Of a stretch of DNA of 38,954 bases, positions 34,231 to 38,954 are shown piece after piece (position 1 is the stretch's first letter; every line of letters begins with the position of its first letter). This DNA is from Stieleria tagensis (lineage in GTDB: Bacteria > Planctomycetota > Planctomycetia > Pirellulales > Pirellulaceae), in assembly GCF_024129865.1 (NCBI RefSeq), contig NZ_JAMYFE010000079.1, positions 1 to 38,954 on the forward strand. Direction: 5' to 3'. Position numbers and translations under genes: made by a program. The notes under the pieces are model-generated. The model had not been told where the DNA came from. It searched no databases and saw only the letters and a list, made by a program, of their open reading frames with translations.

Positions 34231-35196
34231 TTACGGCGTCGAGGGACTGATCTGCAACGTCGCGGCCATCCCGGGCATGATCAGCCAACCGTCTCCGACA
34301 CGTTCGTTCACAACTCGAACCCAGATACGATGCCGTTGCTTGAGGTCAAGTTCCGTGCTGACGTAATCAATCACGCCATTAAATCGTTTTGTCACCGGTC
34401 GAGTACTCGAACCACCGACGGTGACCAGGACTTCCACCGGAGCACCTCTGCTGACCTGGCCGGCATAGTTAAGAGCGTCGATGAACCCTTCGACCCGCAC
34501 TTCATCCATCTGCACGAGTTCCACGATCGGGCTGCCCGGTTGCACCCATTCACCCAACTGGGCGACCCGTTTTTCGACGAAGGCATCAAAATCCGCCCGA
34601 ATGGTGCGCATCTCGATGTCGGTTTCCGCCAATTCACTGCCGATCTGTTTGCCTAAATACTCGGCCATCGCGGTGTCTTCATTCAATTCGGCCAACGTGA
34701 TTCGCAATTTCGCGCGATCCGCTTCGGCCTGCTTCTTGCGCATCTCCCAATAGGGTGCGGCGCCTTTTTCATACAACTCGTCGTACGTCTTGGCCTCCGC
34801 CGCTGCGATCTCCTCGCTAGCGATTGCGTCCCGTTTATTGACGTCGTTTTGGGCGTTCAGCTTGGCGACCAACTCTTCGGCCTTTTTCATCCGCAGTGCC
34901 AATCGAGCCTGCTTGGCATCGACCACGGCGATGACATCGCCCTTTTTGATCGTCATGCCCTCTTCGACTTTTAACTCGGTCAGTTTGCCTTGAGATTCCG
35001 ATGGCACCTGAGTCTTGTTGATGTAACGCACCATACAGCCCTCCACCAATACCCCGTCCTGGTTGCTGGTGGTCGATGGCAATGTCGACAGCGATGGCGA
35101 CGCACCGGTCTGTGCCACTGCGGGCGCGACTTCAACGGCCAGAGCGAGCAACAGCCCGACACAACTGCCGATCAGAAATGCATTTTGTTTAAACAT
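34231..35196 (-). CDS. HlyD/RND-type periplasmic adaptor protein
   Basis: The 321-residue protein has a signal peptide (about 1-28, ending AVAQ) and the adaptor layout: barrel/lipoyl strands, a long coiled-coil hairpin (about 95-185, rich in Ala, Glu and Lys) and a second half-lipoyl (GEWVQPGSPIVELVQMDEVRV) followed by a beta-barrel. Membrane fusion proteins of this type link an inner-membrane transporter to an outer-membrane channel. It is 15 bases after the GAF-HlyD gene and 69 bases before the M50-HlyD gene. No TolC-like channel or ABC/RND pump is seen in the window, so the pump must be elsewhere or the M50 protein takes that place. Confidence 0.88.
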   Translation of the reverse strand: MFKQNAFLIGSCVGLLLALAVEVAPAVAQTGASPSLSTLPSTTSNQDGVLVEGCMVRYINKTQVPSESQGKLTELKVEEGMTIKKGDVIAVVDAKQARLALRMKKAEELVAKLNAQNDVNKRDAIASEEIAAAEAKTYDELYEKGAAPYWEMRKKQAEADRAKLRITLAELNEDTAMAEYLGKQIGSELAETDIEMRTIRADFDAFVEKRVAQLGEWVQPGSPIVELVQMDEVRVEGFIDALNYAGQVSRGAPVEVLVTVGGSSTRPVTKRFNGVIDYVSTELDLKQRHRIWVRVVNERVGDGWLIMPGMAATLQISPSTP

Positions 35197-35211
35197 CTGA
35201 CGATTCGTTGA

Positions 35212-37263
35212 TTAAAAGAAGAACTTGCAAAGCCATTCGTAGATTTCATGGAAGAACACAAAGCCGCTCGAAGCCCGTCCACAATGGACTTTGGCAATCA
35301 CCGAAGCCCCCGGACTGGGCGATAATTCGAGGAGCGGTTTCTGATCCGGCAGCGCTTCCATTTCGATCACTGCCCCATGTTCATCGTGCGTTTCGGCGCG
35401 ATGTGAAATGTTGGCAATCGGCAACGTCGCATCCAACGAGTCCATTGTCGGATCGGTGGCCAAGATATAGGTCACTGTCAAATCCGACGCCTCACCGACC
35501 TTTTTCAAATACGTGTCCAAGTGACCCTCACGCTTCTCGGGCAACTCCAACTTCAGCGAGTACGGCTTGGACAGGTCAGCAACCTCCATCAACACCTGAC
35601 CGGTCATGATCGGTCGGCTACGTAGTGTTTCCTCGACGTCCCAGGTCGTGACCACGCCATCAATCGGCGATCGAATGGTCAGCTGTGCCTCACGCGCTTT
35701 TTGCAGCTCGAGCTTTTTCTTTAACGAAACAAGCTTGGTCTCCAACTCGAACTCCTGCCCCTGCAGCGCCCGCATGTCGGCCGGCTCAAGCTGACCGAAC
35801 TGCTGACCTTTGACTTTTCGTAGCTCGGCCAACGTGGTCTGCAACTGGCCCTGAAGCTCTTCCAATTGAATGTCGATCTGTGGATTGCGCAGTCGCACCA
35901 GCGGTTGGTCTTGAGTGACTTTGCTGTTTCGTTGGACCAATACCTCGATCACTTCGCCATCGATCGCGGCAAACACCTGACGACGAATCGTGGGTTCCAG
36001 GGTTCCTTCGGCTGACAGATTGAAATCCTTTTGAACCAGTGTCAGCCCGACCACTGCGGCGGCAATCAAGGCGACGATGCCCAGGGTCTTGGGTAGTGTT
36101 CGCGCCCGCAAAATCCAGGTCGCACGGCCCAATGCTCGCCAGAGAGGCATCAAGAACAAATTGCTATGCGCCTGCGAATTGGCAATCGCTCGTGCTCCGT
36201 GCTCGTAAACCAAATCGCATCGTTGGCGAAAAATGGCCTGTGGGATATCGGTTTCGATCTGCTCGACGATCAAAGCGCCGATGACTTCCCCGCGGTGCGC
36301 GTCGTCACGATCGATCTCGCCCGCCGCTCCACTTTCCTCTTCCGCACCTAACTTGCGCTGCGGACCACGCAGCGGCAGCACGGCAATGTTTCGTCCATAC
36401 GACTGGTCGACGTAATCCTCCAACGCCTCTTCGATCTGAGGCGGCAAATCCTCCGTCGCCCCGTCGTGATACAACGGTTCGCCAGCCGCACACACACGTG
36501 TCGCCAGTTTGTTCAGCGCCGAAACAATATTGGAACGGTTTTCGATGGTGTCTTGACCGCTGATCGCTTCGACCACGCACTTGCGGCCCTTTTTGATCGC
36601 CACGCTCACGCGATCACAGCCGATCAAGCGACGCCCCTCGTTGGCGATGACAAAGGCGGTCTCTTTTAGATCCAGTGATTCGTGCGCCGCACGTGCGAAG
36701 GAGTCGGCCTGTTGCCACAGCGTTTGCCGATCACCCAACGAACGTAGTTTTTGACTGCGCAGCCACTCCGCCGCCAGCGAACACATCTGTTCCAAAAACC
36801 GCAGGTAGCCACGCTGCGTTTCCGGAGCCGTGTCAGGCCGCTGAAAGACTTCGATCAAGCCGTCGCTGTGCCCGTCATGGGCCAGCGCCCCTAAGACCAA
36901 TAGATAACGGGTCGGGTTGCCCTCGGCATCGCCATCGGTGGTGCCACTGTAAGGCGGAACCAACAAGGATTGGCCCGCATTGGCCGCGCGGCTGATCAGC
37001 CGCGAGTGACGGACCGCATCATCGCTGTCGGGCGACAAGATCGACGGCTCGGCATTGATCTGGTATTGCAGCTTCAGTTGCTTGTCGTCGTCCAACAGCC
37101 AGATCGCTCCACCGGCAGCGGCCAACGCTGTGATCACCCGGCCCAGCAATTCCGGATAGAACTCTTCAGCGGTCGCTCCACTCTTGGCGAGCGCCGCAAT
37201 CTCATTGACCAAGCCTCGAATCTGAGCCTTGGTTTCTTCGACGGTTTGTTGATTGACCGACAT
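35212..37263 (-). CDS. GAF-domain sensor fused to a HlyD-like adaptor
   Basis: The product is 683 residues. Two N-terminal GAF-like regions (about 20-155 and 190-345) are followed by one transmembrane helix (about 392-412) and a HlyD-like adaptor part (about 430-680: DGEVIEVLVQRNSKVTQDQPLV, coiled coil, LTIRSPIDGVVTTWDV). The GAF domains face the cytoplasm and the adaptor faces the periplasm, so a cytoplasmic ligand could gate the export apparatus. The C-terminus after the barrel is short and hydrophobic (YEWLCKFFF). It is the first gene of the operon. Planctomycetes commonly have such fusions, as far as I recall, but their role has not been established. There is no evidence of truncation. 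Confidence 0.85.
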   Translation of the reverse strand: MSVNQQTVEETKAQIRGLVNEIAALAKSGATAEEFYPELLGRVITALAAAGGAIWLLDDDKQLKLQYQINAEPSILSPDSDDAVRHSRLISRAANAGQSLLVPPYSGTTDGDAEGNPTRYLLVLGALAHDGHSDGLIEVFQRPDTAPETQRGYLRFLEQMCSLAAEWLRSQKLRSLGDRQTLWQQADSFARAAHESLDLKETAFVIANEGRRLIGCDRVSVAIKKGRKCVVEAISGQDTIENRSNIVSALNKLATRVCAAGEPLYHDGATEDLPPQIEEALEDYVDQSYGRNIAVLPLRGPQRKLGAEEESGAAGEIDRDDAHRGEVIGALIVEQIETDIPQAIFRQRCDLVYEHGARAIANSQAHSNLFLMPLWRALGRATWILRARTLPKTLGIVALIAAAVVGLTLVQKDFNLSAEGTLEPTIRRQVFAAIDGEVIEVLVQRNSKVTQDQPLVRLRNPQIDIQLEELQGQLQTTLAELRKVKGQQFGQLEPADMRALQGQEFELETKLVSLKKKLELQKAREAQLTIRSPIDGVVTTWDVEETLRSRPIMTGQVLMEVADLSKPYSLKLELPEKREGHLDTYLKKVGEASDLTVTYILATDPTMDSLDATLPIANISHRAETHDEHGAVIEMEALPDQKPLLELSPSPGASVIAKVHCGRASSGFVFFHEIYEWLCKFFF

Positions 37264-37385
37264 AGATCAGAAGGGGAACGGCGGTAAGGAACAGACAAAA
37301 CGCAGGTTGTCTGGGGACAGTACTGAAATCGAAGCCCTGTTTCCACGTCGACCTTGACATCATGCATCGGTTTCGGCGATTCGAC

Positions 37386-37413
37386 TCGACAGTTTATACA
37401 GTTTGTATATGAT
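37386..37413 (+). promoter_or_regulatory. Sigma-70-like promoter with overlapping operator-like dyad
   Basis: The -35 TCGACA (37386-37391, 5 of 6) and -10 TATGAT (37408-37413, 5 of 6) are separated by 16 bases. Between them lies the dyad TATACA-GTT-TGTATA (37395-37409), which overlaps the -10. This is a typical repressor position. The predicted transcript starts about 5 bases before the ATG at 37425. Confidence 0.5.
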
Positions 37414-37424
37414 TGTCTACACAA

Positions 37425-37961
37425 ATGGATCAACGACCTTCCCAGCCGACCGACGACGATGCCACCGGGGACACACCCGCTGTGGGGAAAACCCCTGTTT
37501 CGCCGTCTTTGCCAGCAAATCCAGCTGGACAATCTCCGCCTGACGAGGCCTCTACCAAGGCGATACTGGGTGATCTAAACCGCAGTCTGAACCGGCTGCA
37601 GCGCGAAATCCGCTTGGCGATCCAAGCCGAACTGGGGCAAATGGCGGGGCGTTCACTGGGATCACTAGAGGCCAATCGCGAGTTGGCCCACTCGATCCAG
37701 ACGATGCTGGACAGTCATGGTTTGCGTGTCCGTTGCAATCAGTGCGACCAGCCGGCGATCTTGCGAGTCTCGCCGCGGTCGGGCGCGACAGCGGGGGTGT
37801 TTGTGTTTGACCACACGATTGACGGGCGTCGGACGTTCCACGGCGGGCGGATCGCGTTGCCGGAAATCCGCTTGGTTGCGAAACCGGCTCGCCAACCACG
37901 TGGCAAAAACAACAGTTCGGCAGCAACTGAACGAACACCGAACAAGAAGAAAACGGGGTAG
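37425..37961 (+). CDS. Small protein with a CxxC pair, function unknown
   Basis: The 178-residue protein has a Pro/Asp/Thr-rich N-terminal 40 residues, a helical part (LNRSLNRLQREIRLAIQAE, about residues 51-69), then RCNQCDQPAILRVSP with a single C-x2-C pair and a beta-rich end (GVFVFDHTIDGRRTFHGGR), plus a basic tail. There is no signal peptide. It may bind zinc through a dimer, as a half zinc ribbon. The ATG at 37425 was chosen over the TTG at 37413 because the latter overlaps the -10 element. It is divergent from the GAF-HlyD operon, so the dyad may control this gene alone. The DinB gene follows 49 bases later. Confidence 0.7.
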   Translation: MDQRPSQPTDDDATGDTPAVGKTPVSPSLPANPAGQSPPDEASTKAILGDLNRSLNRLQREIRLAIQAELGQMAGRSLGSLEANRELAHSIQTMLDSHGLRVRCNQCDQPAILRVSPRSGATAGVFVFDHTIDGRRTFHGGRIALPEIRLVAKPARQPRGKNNSSAATERTPNKKKTG

Positions 37962-37995
37962 GATGCTGTCGGGCTGGGGTTTACTAACGTGGGTT

Positions 37996-38004
37996 TGTTA
38001 TCAT
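37996..38004 (+). promoter_or_regulatory. Extended -10 promoter for the DinB-like gene
   Basis: TG-T-TATCAT ends 6 bases before the ATG at 38011. No good -35 is present, consistent with an extended -10 promoter and a leaderless or nearly leaderless mRNA. Confidence 0.3.
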
Positions 38005-38010
38005 TCCCGC

Positions 38011-38553
38011 ATGAACCAAACCAATCCCACCTTACCGTCGGCCGACGCGGCAGCCGCAATGCTGAGCGCGGCGATCGGCCAAATCCGTTTCGCCCGCGAC
38101 TACACCCTGCAGTTACTCGACGCCACGCCGACTGAGCACTGGTACACGATTCCAGCCGGTTTGCCATCGAACTTGGCTTGGCAGGTCGGACACCTGACGG
38201 TCAGCCAATACGGATTGCTGATGTTTCGTCTGCGCGGCCGCCAACCGGAGGATCTGGAGTTGATTCCCGGCAAGTTCCGCAAAGCCTATGGACGGAGCTC
38301 GATTCCCAATGCCGATCCAGCAGGCCAACCCACACCGGAAGCCCTGAAAGAGCGGCTCAACCGAGTCTTTGAATCGAGCCTCGAAGAACTCGATCGCGTC
38401 AGTATCGAAACGCTGTTTGAGGCGGTCGACATGCCCTACGCGGTGTACCCGATCAAATTGGGCGCCGTCCTGTTTTGTCCGCTACACGAACACATTCACG
38501 CCGGGCAAATCGGACTGCTTCGCCGCGCCCTGGGGCTGGACCCGGTCCGCTAG
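38011..38553 (+). CDS. DinB-family metal-dependent four-helix protein
   Basis: The 180-residue protein has the DinB/YfiT pattern: a first helix with NLAWQVGHLT (H61) and a C-terminal HEHIHAGQIGLLRRALG (H159, H161, H163), supplying the usual histidine metal ligands. Family members include thiol-transferases such as mycothiol- or bacillithiol-dependent enzymes, but the thiol and substrate cannot be read here. The ATG at 38011 lies just after an extended -10 element. A weak hairpin plus T-tract follows (38600-38626). A longer open frame from 37717 overlaps the CxxC gene and is not used. Confidence 0.88.
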   Translation: MNQTNPTLPSADAAAAMLSAAIGQIRFARDYTLQLLDATPTEHWYTIPAGLPSNLAWQVGHLTVSQYGLLMFRLRGRQPEDLELIPGKFRKAYGRSSIPNADPAGQPTPEALKERLNRVFESSLEELDRVSIETLFEAVDMPYAVYPIKLGAVLFCPLHEHIHAGQIGLLRRALGLDPVR

Positions 38554-38599
38554 CCCGGCAGCGCCAGCGTGCAAAACAATACCGTTGGCTCCTGACCAG

Positions 38600-38626
38600 A
38601 CGCGTTCGTTTTGGAACTGCGTTTTT
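38600..38626 (+). terminator. Weak intrinsic terminator after the DinB-like gene
   Basis: The stem is acgc-gttc pairing with gaac-t-gcgt (one bulged T) and is followed by five T (38622-38626). It is 47 bases after the DinB stop. Confidence 0.4.
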
Positions 38627-38646
38627 GCATGACGGCATTGGTTGTT

Positions 38647-38705
38647 GGTAACCCGAAGCGTCAGCGAGGGATCCCGTTGACACCCTGAATCCCTCGCTGA
38701 CGCGT
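38647..38705. repeat. Dispersed repeat, inverted pair forming a hairpin
   Basis: A minus-strand copy of the repeat (38647-38670, one mismatch to copies 1 and 2 over the shared part) faces a plus-strand partial copy (38691-38705). Together they form a perfect 15-base stem (GCGTCAGCGAGGGAT, 38658-38672, with 38689-38703) around a 16-base loop. This is the arrangement of REP/BIME elements. Confidence 0.75.
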
Positions 38706-38912
38706 ATTGAAGTTGCGCTTATGCAATTCACTCTCCCGCTTGGAGGTCGTGCAGCTTTGCTCACGGTTCAACAAGGTGGGGGTTTGCAGGGTGAGGTTGA
38801 ACAATCGCCTCACGTCTTGAGCTAGCACGAGCAGGCCTGTCTCCGCAGCGGCACGCCAGCGGCCGCAACCGTGGAAAACCATGTGGCGAAGTTTTTGACT
38901 CTGGTTGCGGTC
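38661..38912 (-). pseudogene. Possible transposase C-terminal remnant
   Basis: The stop-free minus-strand frame reads QSQKLRHMVFHGCGRWRAAA followed by ETGLLVLAQDVRRLFNL. This recalls the C-terminal helix of IS-type transposases (pattern '..E..LL.LA.N.RR...'), but no catalytic residue is present, and the frame opens just after a stop and closes inside the repeat. I see no inverted repeats of an insertion sequence in the window. Confidence 0.25.
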
Positions 38913-38954
38913 TCATTACGCCAACGGCGTTCGACAGCTTAGCCTAGGGTCAGG

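Larger units (their letters stand above)
38554..38954. other. Right-edge stretch with repeats and a possible transposase remnant
   Basis: There is no intact gene in these 401 bases. In order they hold a weak terminator (38600-38626), the dispersed-repeat hairpin (38647-38705) and a minus-strand open frame resembling a transposase tail. The last 40 bases include an accaacggcgtt-like motif family (ccaacggcgtt) that I associate with planctomycete intergenic repeats. Confidence 0.6.

Noticed and set aside
1-38954. CRISPR arrays, tRNA, rRNA and prophage genes
   Set aside because: I saw no regularly spaced repeats, no cloverleaf-like sequences with CCA-type ends and no phage structural genes. A small RNA could still be missed by eye.

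Overview
The window is almost certainly from a planctomycete of the Pirellulaceae (Rhodopirellula-like). This rests on several things: tandem VCBS/ASPIC-UnbV proteins, a GAF-HlyD fusion beside an M50-HlyD protein, a type III glutamine synthetase, several short secreted proteins of planctomycete style, weak or absent Shine-Dalgarno sequences, and dispersed copies of a short intergenic repeat (core actgacgcgtcgggttacc) that I associate with this group. Genes are dense on both strands. I see no tRNA, rRNA, CRISPR array, prophage or intact insertion sequence. All family assignments come from reading motifs in the translations; no database search was possible.

Region 1 (67-7747) is a divergent cluster around a 1303-residue membrane-anchored FtsK/SpoIIIE-type ATPase. 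Two minus-strand genes encode a long coiled-coil protein and a small tail-anchored protein (DUF6384-like). Three plus-strand genes encode a TelA-like helical protein, an 88-residue WXG100-like helical protein and the ATPase. The architecture resembles the core of a type VII (ESX/Ess) secretion machine, but it is not a known one.

Region 2 (7796-8708) holds a HIT-family nucleotide hydrolase and a small secreted protein whose start region contains a copy of the dispersed repeat.

Region 3 (9142-20661) is a long operon, mostly coupled by ATGA/GTGA overlaps. In order it encodes a histidine-rich membrane protein, a small membrane protein, a YtkA/FixH-like lipoprotein, a polytopic NapH/NosR-like iron-sulfur protein, a secreted protein whose predicted mature N-terminus is His, a 1160-residue TPR/VCBS/ASPIC protein, a second ASPIC/UnbV protein, a UnbU (RnfD/NqrB-like) membrane protein, and an alginate-export-type porin. 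I read it as an undescribed envelope redox or metal-handling system that includes the UnbU-UnbV pair known from enediyne clusters, with no enediyne synthase nearby. This and region 1 are the two best candidates for novel biology.

Region 4 (20886-31638) is mostly housekeeping or accessory: glutamine synthetase III with a sigma-54-like promoter candidate, small proteins, a membrane-embedded MutS homologue co-oriented with a large polytopic protein, an EamA-type transporter, a secreted thioredoxin-like protein, a LURP-one-like protein and a DUF3467 protein. Two clear intrinsic terminators lie here.

Region 5 (31918-37263, minus strand) is a three-gene operon: GAF-HlyD, HlyD adaptor, and PqqD-like/M50/HlyD. 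It looks like an export or envelope system lacking an obvious energy-coupling ATPase in this window. Region 6 (37425-38954) has a small CxxC protein with a strong promoter and operator-like dyad, a DinB-family protein, and a right edge with a repeat hairpin and a possible transposase remnant.
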